The notes under the pieces were generated by a model that did not search any database, had not been told where the DNA came from, and saw only the letters and a list, made by a program, of their open reading frames with translations. A program made the position numbers and the translations under genes. A DNA stretch of 64,000 nucleotides from Pedomonas mirosovicensis (GTDB taxonomy: Bacteria; Pseudomonadota; Alphaproteobacteria; Sphingomonadales; Sphingomonadaceae). The DNA lies in NCBI RefSeq assembly GCF_022569295.1, contig NZ_JAKFIA010000001.1:77001-141000 (forward strand), given 5' to 3'. This document shows positions 10,307 through 19,910 of the stretch, piece by piece. Position 1 is the stretch's first letter; each line of letters opens with the position of its first letter.

Positions 10307-11512
10307 TTAAAGACCTATAATCTTCAACGCGCGGTCAAGATCTTCGATCAAATCCTGCGGGTCTTCCAGGCCGACCGACAGGCGAATCATCCCCGGCGTG
10401 ATACCCAGCTCCCGCTGGATCTCGACTGCCACCGCCTTGTGGGTGGTGGACGACGGGTGAGTCGCCAGCGAGCGCGAGTCGCCGATGTTGTTGGAAATAT
10501 CGATCAGCTCCAGCGCGTTCAGCAGGGCGAAGGCCTGTTTCTCGTCTTCCATGTGGAAGCTGAGGATGGTGCCGCCGGCGGCCATCTGCTTCATCGCCAG
10601 GTCGTACTGCGGGAAATCCTTGCGGCCCGGATACAGGAGGGTCGGCACGCGGGGGCTGAGGAAGTCCGCCACCTGCACGGCGTTCTCGCACATCCGGCGC
10701 ACGCGCATGTCCAGCGTCTCCAGCCCCTTCAGCAGCACCCAGGCGTTGAAGGCGGACATGATCTGGCCGGTGTGGCGGAAGAAGGGGCCGAGCAGGTCCG
10801 TATCGAACTGCTTGTCGCAGAGGATGACGCCGCCCAGCACCCGGCCCTGGCCGTCGATGTGCTTGGTCGCCGAGTAGCAGACGATATCCGCCCCCATCTC
10901 CATCGGCTTCTGCAGCACGGGCGTGGCGAACACGTTATCGACCACGACCCTGGCCCCCACCTCATGGGCGAGATCGCAAACCGCCTTCAGGTCGACGATA
11001 TCGAGCGTCGGGTTGGCCGGGGTTTCGAGGAAAAAGGCCTTGGTGTTGGGCTTGCGCGCCTTTGCCCAGGCTTGCGTGTCGCGCCCGTCGACCACCGTGG
11101 TCTCGACGCCATAGCGGGGCAGCAGGGTGTCGACCAGCCAACGGCACGAGCCGAACAGCGCGCGGGCCGCCACCACATGGTCGCCCGCCTGCACCTGACA
11201 CAGGAGCGCCGCCGCCATGGCCGCCATGCCGGTGCCGGTGGCGCGCGCAGTCTCGCTGCCCTCCAGCAGGGCCATCCGCTCTTCGAACATGGAGACGGTG
11301 GGGTTGGTCTGGCGGCTGTAGGTGAAGCCTTGCGCCTCGCCGCGGAACCGGGCCGCCACCTCGTCCGCGCTCTCGTAAGCAAAGCCCGAGGTCAGGAACA
11401 GCGCCTCGGAGGTCTCGCCGAAATCGGAACGCCAAGTCCCGCCGCGAATGGCCTGGGTGGCCGGACGCCATGTCTTCGTGATGGAGCGATCAACACCGGT
11501 TCTGGGCTTCAT
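10307..11512 (-). CDS. metZ: O-succinylhomoserine sulfhydrylase
   Basis: PLP enzyme of the Cys/Met metabolism family (401 aa) that makes homocysteine directly from O-succinylhomoserine and sulfide. Motifs are TYSRQTNPTVSMFEERMA, the PLP lysine in YSATKHIDGQGRVLGG, and the C-terminal RLSVGLEDPQDLIEDL. The N-terminal WRPATQAIRGGTWRSDFGETSEALFLTSGF is typical of MetZ rather than MetB or MetC. I chose the ATG at 11512 with GGAAG upstream; a GTG at 11542 is possible. kup lies 184 bp upstream on the same strand and apaG follows. Confidence 0.93.
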   Translation of the reverse strand: MKPRTGVDRSITKTWRPATQAIRGGTWRSDFGETSEALFLTSGFAYESADEVAARFRGEAQGFTYSRQTNPTVSMFEERMALLEGSETARATGTGMAAMAAALLCQVQAGDHVVAARALFGSCRWLVDTLLPRYGVETTVVDGRDTQAWAKARKPNTKAFFLETPANPTLDIVDLKAVCDLAHEVGARVVVDNVFATPVLQKPMEMGADIVCYSATKHIDGQGRVLGGVILCDKQFDTDLLGPFFRHTGQIMSAFNAWVLLKGLETLDMRVRRMCENAVQVADFLSPRVPTLLYPGRKDFPQYDLAMKQMAAGGTILSFHMEDEKQAFALLNALELIDISNNIGDSRSLATHPSSTTHKAVAVEIQRELGITPGMIRLSVGLEDPQDLIEDLDRALKIIGL

Positions 11513-11696
11513 GGGACTGACTTCCTGTTCTGTTATCCGCACGCCGGAAGGCAGGAGGGCAAGGGGAGCGGCGGCGGAAAGCCGGAGACGCCTGTGTCCT
11601 GCGGGCGCGTATCGTCCTTATAGAACCAAGCGCGGCCAGAGCAACGTTCGAGCAGGGCAAACTCCCCTGCCGCCAAGGACGCGCGACCAAGAAGCC

Positions 11697-13580
11697 CTAG
11701 ATCTCCACCTGGCTGCCAAGCTCCACCACGCGGTTGCTGGGCAGCTTGAAGAATTCCATCGCATTGGTGGCGTTCCGCATCATCCACGAGAACACCTTCT
11801 CGCGCCAGATGGCCATGCCCGGCGCGTTGGAGGTGATGAGCGTCTGGCGCGACAGGAAAAAGCTGGTTTCCATCATCTTGAAGGTGAGGCCGAAGTCCTC
11901 CGCCCGGGCCAGCGCCCGGGGGATGTCCGGGTCCTGCATGAAGCCGTAGTGGATGATGATGCGGTAGAAGTTCTGGCCCATGTCCACCACCTCGATGCGG
12001 CGGGTCGCCGGAACATAGGGCACGTTCTCGATCATCACCGTCAGGAACACCACCCGCTCGTGCAGAATCTTGTTGTGCTTCATGTTGTGCAGAAGCGCAT
12101 GGGGCACGCCGTTGGAGGTGGAGGTGAGGAACACCGCCGTGCCCGGCACCCGGGTGGTGCTGGCGCAGGCCGACTTGATGAATACGTCGATCGGCATAGC
12201 CGACTGGGACAGCTTGTCCTGCACCAGCTTGCGGCCCCGGCTCCAGGTGGTGAGCAGGGTGAAGATGGTGAGGCCAATGGCCAGCGGCACCCAGCCGCCC
12301 GCCGGCACCTTGGTGAGGTTGGCGGCAAAGTAGGTGAAATCGACGATGAGGAAGATGCCGAGCAGCGCGAAGGCGGCGAACTTGTTCCAACGCCACAGCA
12401 GGAACATCACCACGCCGAGAAGGATGGTGTCGATGGTCATGGCGCCGGTGACCGCGATGCCGTAGGCCGCCGCCAGATTGGACGAGTTCTGGAACGCCAG
12501 CACCAGCGCCAGCACGCACGCCATCAGGCCCCAGTTGATGAAGGGGATGTAGATTTGCCCCTGCGCCTCGGCCGAGGTGAACTTGATGGACAGGCGCGGC
12601 AGGAAGCCGAGCTGGATCGCCTGCTGCGTTACCGAGAAGGCGCCCGAGATCACCGCCTGGCTGGCGATGATGGTGGCAAGGGTGGTCAGCACCACGAGCG
12701 GCACCAGCGCCCATTCCGGCGCGAGGTGATAGAACGGGCTGGTGATGGCGCTGGGATCGACCGTCAGCAGCGCGCCCTGCCCCAGATAGTTCAGCATGAG
12801 CGCGGGCATGACCATGGTGAGCCACGACAGTCGGATCGGCCGCTTTCCGAAGTGGCCCATGTCGGTATAGAGCGCCTCCGCGCCGGTGACGGCCAGCACC
12901 ACCGAACCCAGGGCAAGGAAGGCCGTCCAGCCATCCAGAATGAAGAAGTGGATGGCGTACCAGGGGTTGAGCGCCAGCAGCACCTGCGGCGCGGCGATAA
13001 GGTTGGCAGCGCCCAATACCGCCAGGACGGTGAAGTAGAGCACCATGATGGGGCCGAACAAGGCGCCCACCCGCGCCGTGCCCCGCCGCTGGATGAGGAA
13101 GATGCCTGCCAGCAGCACCACGGCCAGCGGCACCACCAGCACGGAAAAGCCGGGGTTGATCACCGTCAGGCCCTCGACCGCCGACAGCACCGACATGGCC
13201 GGGGTAATCATGCTGTCGCCATAGAACAGGGCCGTGGCGAAGACGCCGAGCAGCACGATACCCGTGGTCCAGCGCGCGCCCGCCACCTTGTGGGAGATGA
13301 GCGCCAGCAGGGCGAGCGAGCCGCCCTCGCCCTTGTTGTCCGCCCGCATGGTGAAGACCACGTACTTGATCGTCACCACCAGAATCATCGACCAGAAGAT
13401 CAGCGACAGCACGCCAAAGATGTGCTCCTGATCCATGGCGAGCTTGTGATGGCCGGCAAAGGCCTCGCGCATGGCGTAGAGCGGGCTGGTGCCGATATCG
13501 CCATAGACGATGCCCATGGCGCCAACCATGAGCTTCGCGAGCGAGCCCTGCGGATGAGGGTTCGGGTCTGACCCGGCCAT
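11697..13580 (-). CDS. kup: low-affinity potassium transporter Kup
   Basis: 627-aa KUP/HAK/KT potassium-proton symporter with twelve predicted membrane helices followed by a cytoplasmic C-terminal domain of about 170 residues. The family N-terminus is plain: [17 protein letters not shown], followed by [19 protein letters not shown] and ADNKGEGG. Length matches the family. It is divergent from ald across a 381-bp intergenic region. Confidence 0.96.
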   Translation of the reverse strand: MAGSDPNPHPQGSLAKLMVGAMGIVYGDIGTSPLYAMREAFAGHHKLAMDQEHIFGVLSLIFWSMILVVTIKYVVFTMRADNKGEGGSLALLALISHKVAGARWTTGIVLLGVFATALFYGDSMITPAMSVLSAVEGLTVINPGFSVLVVPLAVVLLAGIFLIQRRGTARVGALFGPIMVLYFTVLAVLGAANLIAAPQVLLALNPWYAIHFFILDGWTAFLALGSVVLAVTGAEALYTDMGHFGKRPIRLSWLTMVMPALMLNYLGQGALLTVDPSAITSPFYHLAPEWALVPLVVLTTLATIIASQAVISGAFSVTQQAIQLGFLPRLSIKFTSAEAQGQIYIPFINWGLMACVLALVLAFQNSSNLAAAYGIAVTGAMTIDTILLGVVMFLLWRWNKFAAFALLGIFLIVDFTYFAANLTKVPAGGWVPLAIGLTIFTLLTTWSRGRKLVQDKLSQSAMPIDVFIKSACASTTRVPGTAVFLTSTSNGVPHALLHNMKHNKILHERVVFLTVMIENVPYVPATRRIEVVDMGQNFYRIIIHYGFMQDPDIPRALARAEDFGLTFKMMETSFFLSRQTLITSNAPGMAIWREKVFSWMMRNATNAMEFFKLPSNRVVELGSQVEI

Positions 13581-13961
13581 AACTGCACCTTAGCTTACTC
13601 TATCTCTGAATGCGGGAACGCTCTGGGTTCGCCTGTGTTACGCTGACCGGCCGATTGATCCGAACCGGAAGCGTCACGCATGGTTGGCGCCGGAGCGTAG
13701 ACGCCGATTCACGTTTCGTAATTCACCGCCAACCTTCGCTGCAGTGCACAACAACATATTGCCTTCGCGGTAGCACATGGGCTCTCACGGGACAAGCCAT
13801 GGCGATTTGCCACATTCCGGCCACGTAATGGCGCGACCGCGCGGCGGACCTGCAACGCCGGCGAAAATATCTGCCCGCATCAGCGCGATGGCAGAACCTG
13901 GCGACTTTACAACGAGCTGCGAGATATAAGTCCTAGAAGGATATGTTCAGGGAGAATTCTC
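13581..13961. other. divergent intergenic region between kup and ald
   Basis: 381 bp without a credible gene. It must hold the promoters of kup (leftward) and ald (rightward). A ribosome site AGGGAG lies 8 nt before the ald ATG. A 72-codon open frame at 13610-13828 has no family resemblance and is rejected. No Lrp-type regulator gene lies beside ald, unlike in some bacteria. Confidence 0.5.
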
Positions 13962-15075
13962 ATGCGCGTCGGAGTGCCGAAGGAGATCAAGATCCATGAG
14001 TACCGTGTCGGCCTCACCCCGCCGTCGGTGGCGGAACTGGTGGAGGCCGACCACGAGGTGTTCGTCGAGGCCGGCGCGGGAGCCGGTATCGACTTCACGG
14101 ATGAGGAATACATCCGCGCCGGGGCCAGGGTGGTGGAAACCCCCCGAGGAGGTGTTCGCCCTGGCCGACATGATCGTGAAGGTGAAGGAGCCCCAGCCGC
14201 ACGAATGCGCCATGCTGCGCCCGAACCACACGCTGTTCACCTACCTGCACCTGGCCGCCGACAAGCCGCAGGCCGAGGCGCTGATGGAATCAGGCGCAAC
14301 CTGCATCGCCTATGAAACCGTGACCGATCGCAACGGCCGCCTGCCGCTGCTGCGCCCCATGTCGGAAGTGGCGGGCCGCATGGCGGCGCAGGTGGGCGCG
14401 CACTATCTCGAGAAGGAACAGGGCGGGCGCGGCATCCTGCTGGGCGGCGTGCCGGGCGTGGCGGCGGCGCGGGTCGCCGTGCTGGGCGGCGGCGTTGCCG
14501 GGTTCAACGCCGCGCTCATCGCCTCGGGCATGCGGGCGGACGTGACCCTGTTCGACATCTCCCTCGACCGCCTTGCGGAGCTGGACGCCTACTTCTGCGG
14601 GCAGGTAAAAACAGCCTATGCCAGCCGCTCGGCCATCGCCGAGGCGGTGGCGCAGGCCCACCTCGTCATTGGCGCGGTGCTGGTGCCGGGCGCCGCCGCG
14701 CCCAAGATCGTCACCCACGACATGATCCGCTCCATGAAGCGCGGCTCGGTGGTGGTGGATATCGCCATCGACCAGGGCGGCTGCTTCGAGACATCCAAAC
14801 CCACCACCCACGCCGAACCCACCTACGTGGTGGACGACGTCATCCACTACTGCGTCGCCAACATGCCGGGAGCCGTCGCCCGCACCTCCACCATGGCGCT
14901 GAACTCCGCCACCCTGCCGTTCGTGCTGCAACTGGCGGGCCACGGCCCCATCGAGGCCATGCGCGCCAACCCTCACCTCGCCAACGGCCTCAACGTGGCT
15001 GAAGGCTACATCACCTACGAAGCCGTGGCTCGAGACCTGAACCTGTCCTACCGCCGCCCGGCCTGGCTGGATTGA
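13962..15075 (+). CDS. ald: alanine dehydrogenase, frameshifted
   Basis: Alanine dehydrogenase interconverts L-alanine with pyruvate and ammonia using NAD. The N-terminus MRVGVPKEIKIHEYRVGLTP with the substrate-binding arginine is followed by GAGAGIDFTDEEY. The frame then breaks in a run of six C at 14140-14145; removing one C gives VVETPEEVFALADMIVKVKEPQ and continues unbroken to 15075 (370 aa, the normal length). Later motifs are RPMSEVAGRMA, the nucleotide site VLGGGVAGFNAA and VVDIAIDQGGCFETS. The rest is fully conserved, so a sequencing error or a very recent mutation is likelier than an old pseudogene. Confidence 0.93.
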
Positions 15076-15101
15076 GGGTTCGTTTCGGGAATTTTGATTT
15101 T

Positions 15102-15270
15102 TGCAGGAGGGTCTTGACCCTCCTGCACCTCCCCTTCGTTTATCGGGTCGTGCGCTTCATCAGGGGCGCAACTCATTCACAAAGAAAACGGCCGCGCCCT
15201 TTTCTCCAAGGACACAGCCCTTTGAAACCAATGGGGGTGTGGGAGTTACAGACCCCCCACGAAAACCCCT
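15102..15270. repeat. composite hairpin repeat, copy B
   Basis: Left hairpin at 15102-15127 has the same 12-bp perfect arms as copy A with a TT loop, followed by CCTCCCCTTCG and ATCGGGTCGTGCGC. The right part contains AAACCAATGGGGGTG and an imperfect GTGGGAG / GACCCCCCAC hairpin near 15238-15260. It lies between ald and the convergent small gene ending at 15272, and probably serves as 3' end for both. Confidence 0.82.
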
Positions 15271-15271
15271 G

Positions 15272-15580
15272 TCAAACCAGAACGTTGAGCTTCTGGCCCT
15301 TGGCGATGAAGCGGGGGCGCTCCCCGTTCGGCGCTTCGCGGGCGAAGCGGCGAGCGTCGTCCTCGCGCTCCTGCGGGTTGCGGGCACCAAGCTCGTTCTG
15401 GCTGCGGGCCGACTGGGCGGCGATAACCCGCTGGGTGCGGGCCGCCAGCGCCTGGCTTTCGGCCGGGCCCGCCGCAGCGGCTGCGGCCTCGTTGCGCGCC
15501 GTGCTCCGGTCCGCGAACGACCGCGCGTCGCCCTGTTTGGGCGCGCCGTTCAGCCAGGAAGGATCGGAGCCGATGAGCAT
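15272..15580 (-). CDS. hypothetical Ala/Arg-rich protein at the end of the ccm operon
   Basis: 102-aa frame, 36 bp after the ccmI stop on the same strand. The protein begins MLIGSDPSWLNGAPKQGDAR and is then largely charged and Ala-rich (NEAAAAAAGPAESQALAARTQRVIAAQ, QEREDDARRFAREA), which suggests helices or a coiled coil. It has no signal peptide or membrane segment. No strong ribosome site is seen before the ATG. I do not recognise a family. Its position and coherent codon usage argue for a real gene, but it is not a known cytochrome c maturation factor. Confidence 0.5.
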   Translation of the reverse strand: MLIGSDPSWLNGAPKQGDARSFADRSTARNEAAAAAAGPAESQALAARTQRVIAAQSARSQNELGARNPQEREDDARRFAREAPNGERPRFIAKGQKLNVLV

Positions 15581-15616
15581 AGCGTTCAGGATTGTTCCCG
15601 AGTCGTAAAGAAACCG

Positions 15617-16315
15617 TTAACGGGACAGCACGGGAGAGGCGGTTGCCGGGCTGCCCGGCAGCGCGCCGTTGGGGCCGACGCCCGCCGCGATCATGGTGCG
15701 CGCGCCGCGCATCATGCGTTCAACGCGCGGCATCCACGGCGCATCAGGCTTGGACTCCTTGGCCAGGTCTTCCAGCGCCGCCAGGGCTTCGCGCGGGTTG
15801 CCGCTCTGGAGCCACGACAGGGCCAGGTAGTATTTGGGCGCGGGATGGTGCGGGGCCAGCTGGTTGGCCCGGTCGAACGCCAGGCGCGCCGCCGGCGTCA
15901 CCTGCCCGCCCGCGTGGGCGGTGAGCGTCTCGCCATAGCCGATCCAGAGATCCGGACTGTCGGGCATGGCGCCGAGCGCCACGGACAGCGCCTCGGCCGC
16001 GCGCTCGGTCTCGCCCTTGCCGCTCAGCGCCATGGACAGGCGCAACCAGGCCGGAACGTCCGCCGGGTTCTCCAGCAGCACGGAGCGCGCCTCGGCAAAG
16101 GCTTCATCCGCCTCGGGCGCAGCCGCAGGTGCTGCGGGACGGATACCCTTGGCGGCCGGATGGCCGACCACGGCATAGGTGCCGCCGCCCAGTCCCAGGA
16201 TGACCAATACCACCGCAGCCCAGCCGGGGTAGCCCGCACGCGGTCCGACCAGCAGCGGACGCAGCACCAGTGCCAGCACCACGGCGACCATCAGCATCAG
16301 AACCAGGGCGATCAT
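15617..16315 (-). CDS. ccmI: cytochrome c biogenesis TPR protein CcmI/CycH
   Basis: 232-aa membrane-anchored TPR protein that holds apocytochrome c for haem ligation with CcmF and CcmH. N-terminal hydrophobic segments (MIALVLMLMVAVVLALVLRP and WAAVVLVILGLGGG) are followed by TPR-like helices, including ADVPAWLRLSMALSGKGETE and PAPKYYLALSWLQSGNPREA. I chose the ATG at 16315 because it overlaps the ccmH stop as ATGA; the longer open frame upstream lies inside ccmH. Confidence 0.9.
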   Translation of the reverse strand: MIALVLMLMVAVVLALVLRPLLVGPRAGYPGWAAVVLVILGLGGGTYAVVGHPAAKGIRPAAPAAAPEADEAFAEARSVLLENPADVPAWLRLSMALSGKGETERAAEALSVALGAMPDSPDLWIGYGETLTAHAGGQVTPAARLAFDRANQLAPHHPAPKYYLALSWLQSGNPREALAALEDLAKESKPDAPWMPRVERMMRGARTMIAAGVGPNGALPGSPATASPVLSR

Positions 16316-16713
16316 GCTCCCTCCTTCCGCGCGCCGCGCCGGAATATACGCCACACAAGCAGAAGACCCAACCCCAGGAACAACACCGGGGCCGCCCATA
16401 GCACATAGGTCTCCGGCTTGACCGGCGGCTTCAGCAGAACCCAGTCTCCATAACGGGAGACGAGGTACGCCTTCACTTCCTTCGGACTATCTCCAGCGGC
16501 CACCCGCTCGCGCACCAGGCGGCGCAGATCGGCGGCATAGTCGGCATTGGACTCGGCAATCGACTCGCCCTGGCAGACCAGGCAGCGCACCTCGACCATG
16601 ATGGCCTGCGCCATGGCCTCCTGCTTCGGGTCAGGCAGGGTCTCTGCATCAAACGCGGCAAAGGCCACAGCGGGCCACAGCAGCAGACCGACAAGAAGGG
16701 CGAGCCGTCTCAT
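16312..16713 (-). CDS. ccmH: cytochrome c maturation thiol protein CcmH/CycL
   Basis: 133-aa thiol-disulfide protein that keeps the apocytochrome CXXCH cysteines reduced in the periplasm. It has a signal peptide (LLVGLLLWPAVAFA), the active-site motif RCLVCQGESIAESNA, the RYGDWVLLKPP segment and a C-terminal membrane helix (VLWAAPVLFLGLGLLLVW). Its start overlaps the ccmG stop by 4 bp and its stop overlaps the ccmI start by 4 bp. Confidence 0.95.
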   Translation of the reverse strand: MRRLALLVGLLLWPAVAFAAFDAETLPDPKQEAMAQAIMVEVRCLVCQGESIAESNADYAADLRRLVRERVAAGDSPKEVKAYLVSRYGDWVLLKPPVKPETYVLWAAPVLFLGLGLLLVWRIFRRGARKEGA

Positions 16714-17258
16714 TGCTGCTGGGCCTTCTTGATGGTCTCAAGCAGGGCGGGAATATGCTCCGGCCGGATGTCGCCCAGATGGCGATAGACCACCGTACCG
16801 TCGCCGCGCACCACGAAGGTCTCCGGCACGCCCGAGATGCCCCAGGCGATGGCGGCCCGGCCGTTGTTGTCGAGGCCGATGCGGCGGAAGGGGTTGCCAT
16901 ATTCGGCGAACACCTGCGCCATGGCCTCCGGCTTGTCCTTCCAAGCAATGGCGTGGATGGTAACGCCATGCTGCTCCGCCAGCGCCTTCAGCTGCGGCAG
17001 CTCGGCGATGCACGGCGCGCACCACGAGGCGAAGACGTTGACCAGCGTGACGCCGCCCTGACGCAGGTCCGCATCCGACAGTCCGGGATGCTCGGCATCG
17101 TAGCCTGCAAGGTCGAACTGCGGCGCGGGCTTGCCGATGAGGGCGGACGGCGGGATCATCGGCTGGCCGCCCCGGTCCAGACGCAGAAAGAACACGGCGA
17201 CCAGCGCCAAAAGCACCAGAACCGGCAGTCCCACCAGCAGCTTGCGACCCAGCGACAT
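16710..17258 (-). CDS. ccmG: thiol:disulfide interchange protein CcmG/DsbE
   Basis: 182-aa membrane-tethered thioredoxin-like protein that passes reducing power to CcmH or apocytochrome c. An N-terminal anchor (LLVGLPVLVLLALVAVFFLRL) is followed by IGKPAPQFDL, the active site FASWCAPCIAELP and the cis-Pro loop GVPETFVV. It lies 21 bp after ccmF and overlaps ccmH by 4 bp. Confidence 0.95.
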   Translation of the reverse strand: MSLGRKLLVGLPVLVLLALVAVFFLRLDRGGQPMIPPSALIGKPAPQFDLAGYDAEHPGLSDADLRQGGVTLVNVFASWCAPCIAELPQLKALAEQHGVTIHAIAWKDKPEAMAQVFAEYGNPFRRIGLDNNGRAAIAWGISGVPETFVVRGDGTVVYRHLGDIRPEHIPALLETIKKAQQQ

Positions 17259-17279
17259 AATTTCCCCTACTCGCCCCTG

Positions 17280-19286
17280 TTACTCGGCAGCCAGCGGCAG
17301 CTTCTGCTCGGCCGCCTCGGCGGCAAGCTGATGCGGCTGCATCAGCGCCACCCGCGACCGCCGCCGGTCAAGCATGGAGACCGCGCCGCCCAGCATCATC
17401 AGCGCCGCGCCATACCACACCCACGGCATGAACGGCTTCCAGTGCAGGCGCACCTGCCAGCGGCCCTGCCCGTCCGGCTTGCCGAGCACGGCGTAGATGT
17501 CGCCAGCCCACAGCGGGGCGATACCGGCCTCGGTGGTTTCCATCGGCGGCTCGGTATAGGTGCGGGACTGCGGCCGCACGGAGACGACCAGATTATCGTC
17601 CTTCCGCACGTCGAACCGGCCTTCGATGGCGGTATAGTTGGGGCCCGCCACCGGCATAATGCTGTCGAGCGTGAAGGTGTAAGGGCCGACGGAGACCGGC
17701 TGGCCGGGCTCCACCGTGGTCATGACTTCGCTTTCCCACGCGCCCGAGGCGGTTGCGCCAAAGATGGAAACCGCAACGCCCAGGTGGGCCAGCCACATGC
17801 CGAACATGGCTCGGGGCTGGCGGATGAGCCGCCCCCAGACGAGGCGCGGGCCGCCGTGGCCGAGGCGGACCTGGCGGGCGATGTCCGCGAAGATGCTGGC
17901 CGCCAGCCACACGGCAAGGCCCACGCCCAGCAGCGCCCAGGCGCCGCGCGTATCGGCAAAGGCGTAGACGGTCAGCGCGCTGAGCAGCGCGAGCAGCGCC
18001 GGCAGGGCGAGACGCCGGGCGACGCGCCGGCCGCCGGCCGCCTTGCGCCAGGGCAGGAACGGCCCCACCGCCATCAGCGCCGCGACCGGCACCATGAGCG
18101 GGCGGAAGGTGGCGTTGAAATAGGGCGCGCCGACGGAAATCTTCTCCCCCGCCACCGCTTCCAGAGCCATGGGGTAGAGGGTGCCGAGGAACACGGTGCC
18201 GAGGATGGCCGCCAGCAGCAGGTTGTTGATGACCAGCGAGCCTTCACGGCTGGTGGCGGCGAAGGTTGCGCCCGCTTCCACCGTGCCCGCCCGCCAGGCG
18301 TAGAGCGTCAGCGCCCCGCCGATGTAAAGGGCGAGCAGCACGAGGATGAAGATGCCGCGCTCGGGATCGACCGCGAAGGAGTGCACCGACGTGAGCAGCC
18401 CGGAGCGCACGATGAATGTGCCCAGCATGGAGAGCGAGAAGGCCAGCACCGCCAAGAGCACGGTCCAGTTGCGAAGCGCGTCGCGCTTTTCCAACACCAG
18501 CGTCGAGTGCAGGAGGGCGGTCGCCGCCAGCCACGGCATGAGGGCCGCGTTCTCCACCGGGTCCCAGAACCACCAGCCGCCCCAGCCCAGCTCGTAGTAG
18601 GCCCACCAGGAGCCAAGGGCGAGGCCGCCGGTCAGCGCGGCCCACGCGGCCAGCACCCACGGGCGCATGCGCCGCGCCCATTCCGGGTTCACCTGGTTCT
18701 CCAGGAGCGCGGCGACGGCGAAGGAGAAGGTGACCGAAAGGCCCACATAGCCGAGGTAAAGCATGGGCGGATGGAAGGCGAGGCCGGGGTCCTGCAACAG
18801 CGGATTGAGGCCATTGCCCTCGCCCGGAGCAGGCAGCAGCCGCTCGAACGGGTTGGAGGCAACGAGCAGGAACACGTAGAAGCCGATGCCGATGAGCGCC
18901 TGCACGCTGAGCACGCGGGTCCGCAGCCGCTCGTTGAGGCTGCGCCCGAAGGTGGCGACGGCCCAGCCGGCGAGCGCCAGGATGGTCACCCACAGCAGCA
19001 TGGAGCCTTCATGATTGGCCCAGACGCCGGTGATCTTGTAGAGCGCGGGCTTCAGGGTGTGGCTGTTCTCCGCCACCACCCGCACGGAGAAGTCCGAAAC
19101 CCAGAACACCCAAGTGAGCGCGCCGAAGCTGATAAGCGCCAGCAGCAGCTGGGCCTGCGCCGCCGGCACCGCCACCGCCCGCAGGCGCTCGTCGTCCTTG
19201 TGGAAGCCGACGCCGGGCAGCAGGACCTGGCAGACCGCGACGGCCAGGGCGAGCCAGAGGCTGAAATGTCCGATCTCGGCAACCAT
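17280..19286 (-). CDS. ccmF: haem lyase subunit CcmF
   Basis: 668-aa polytopic protein of the haem-handling family, the core of the System I haem lyase. The tryptophan-rich WWD motif is WGGWWFWDPVENAALMPW, flanked by the histidine-containing loops WANHEGSMLLW and LHSTLVLEKRDALRNW. The later periplasmic part contains EAGIAPLWAGDIYAVLGKPDGQG. I chose the ATG at 19286, one base after the ccmE stop; an upstream extension of the open frame to 19415 lies inside ccmE. Confidence 0.96.
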   Translation of the reverse strand: MVAEIGHFSLWLALAVAVCQVLLPGVGFHKDDERLRAVAVPAAQAQLLLALISFGALTWVFWVSDFSVRVVAENSHTLKPALYKITGVWANHEGSMLLWVTILALAGWAVATFGRSLNERLRTRVLSVQALIGIGFYVFLLVASNPFERLLPAPGEGNGLNPLLQDPGLAFHPPMLYLGYVGLSVTFSFAVAALLENQVNPEWARRMRPWVLAAWAALTGGLALGSWWAYYELGWGGWWFWDPVENAALMPWLAATALLHSTLVLEKRDALRNWTVLLAVLAFSLSMLGTFIVRSGLLTSVHSFAVDPERGIFILVLLALYIGGALTLYAWRAGTVEAGATFAATSREGSLVINNLLLAAILGTVFLGTLYPMALEAVAGEKISVGAPYFNATFRPLMVPVAALMAVGPFLPWRKAAGGRRVARRLALPALLALLSALTVYAFADTRGAWALLGVGLAVWLAASIFADIARQVRLGHGGPRLVWGRLIRQPRAMFGMWLAHLGVAVSIFGATASGAWESEVMTTVEPGQPVSVGPYTFTLDSIMPVAGPNYTAIEGRFDVRKDDNLVVSVRPQSRTYTEPPMETTEAGIAPLWAGDIYAVLGKPDGQGRWQVRLHWKPFMPWVWYGAALMMLGGAVSMLDRRRSRVALMQPHQLAAEAAEQKLPLAAE

Positions 19287-19287
19287 G

Positions 19288-19740
19288 TCAGCTCCCGGCC
19301 TGCGTTTGGGGCCGCCACTCGCCGGCGCGCTTGATGGAATCGGCGACTTCCGGCGGCATGTACTTCTCGTCGTGCTTGGCGAGCAGCGATTGCGCCACGA
19401 ACACGCCGGCGGCATCGAACGTGCCTTCCGCGACCACGCCCTGCCCCTCGCGGAACAGGTCCGGCACGAGGCCGCGGTAGCGCACCGGAACGGAGTGGGC
19501 GGTGTCGGTGACGGTAAAGGCCAGCGTCAGACCGTCCGCCTCATGGCGGACCGAGCCGGTTTCAACCAGTCCGCCAAGACGGATGGGCTGGCCCGGAGAC
19601 ACGCCCTTATCCAGCACGTCGGTGGGGGAATAGAAGTAGGTCATGGTGTCGTCGAGCGCGGAGAAGCCGAGGGCCGCCGCGCCGCTGACGGCGAGCGCCG
19701 CCAGACCCACCAGAACGAGCCGCTGATGCTTGGCCTTCAT
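19288..19740 (-). CDS. ccmE: haem chaperone CcmE
   Basis: 150-aa periplasmic haem chaperone with an N-terminal anchor (RLVLVGLAALAVSGAAALGF), a beta-barrel core (FYSPTDVL, IRLGGLVETGSV, FREGQGVVAEGTF) and the haem-binding motif LLAKHDEKYMPPEV. The His in that motif attaches haem covalently. Its start overlaps the ccmD stop by 4 bp. Confidence 0.96.
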   Translation of the reverse strand: MKAKHQRLVLVGLAALAVSGAAALGFSALDDTMTYFYSPTDVLDKGVSPGQPIRLGGLVETGSVRHEADGLTLAFTVTDTAHSVPVRYRGLVPDLFREGQGVVAEGTFDAAGVFVAQSLLAKHDEKYMPPEVADSIKRAGEWRPQTQAGS

Positions 19741-19910
19741 GCGCGTCCCCTCTCCGCCCGGCGCTCCGCGCGCAGGTTGTCCGCCTTGCGTTCCAGCGCG
19801 CGCATACGCCGCCAGCTGGCAAAGCCGAGCCCCGCCAGTCCGATCGCGGCGGCCGCGTATGCCGTCCAGACGAACGCGGCGTAGCCTCCCATCGCAAAAA
19901 ATTCGCTCAT
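19737..19910 (-). CDS. ccmD: haem exporter accessory protein CcmD (57 aa)
   Basis: Small ORF found by reading between ccmE and ccmC. It encodes MSEFFAMGGYAAFVWTAYA, then a hydrophobic helix (AAAIGLAGLGFASW), then a very basic tail (RRMRALERKADNLRAERRAE). This is the classic CcmD layout: a short protein with one membrane helix and the FxMGGYAxFVW start that helps release holo-CcmE from CcmABC. Its ATG overlaps the ccmC stop and its stop overlaps the ccmE start, each as ATGA. Confidence 0.92.
   Translation of the reverse strand: MSEFFAMGGYAAFVWTAYAAAAIGLAGLGFASWRRMRALERKADNLRAERRAERGRA

Noticed and set aside
11448-13571. Long open frame (about 700 codons) opposite kup
   Set aside because: kup is fully conserved on the other strand. 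The antisense product is His/Arg-rich low-complexity sequence.
13610-13828. 72-codon open frame in the kup/ald gap
   Set aside because: No clear ribosome site, no family resemblance, and it fills a divergent promoter region.
16713-19334. Long open frame (about 870 codons) on the plus strand opposite ccmF-ccmG
   Set aside because: The minus strand encodes textbook CcmE, CcmF and CcmG. The opposite frame is Arg/His/Gly-rich with no family resemblance, a GC-rich antisense artefact.
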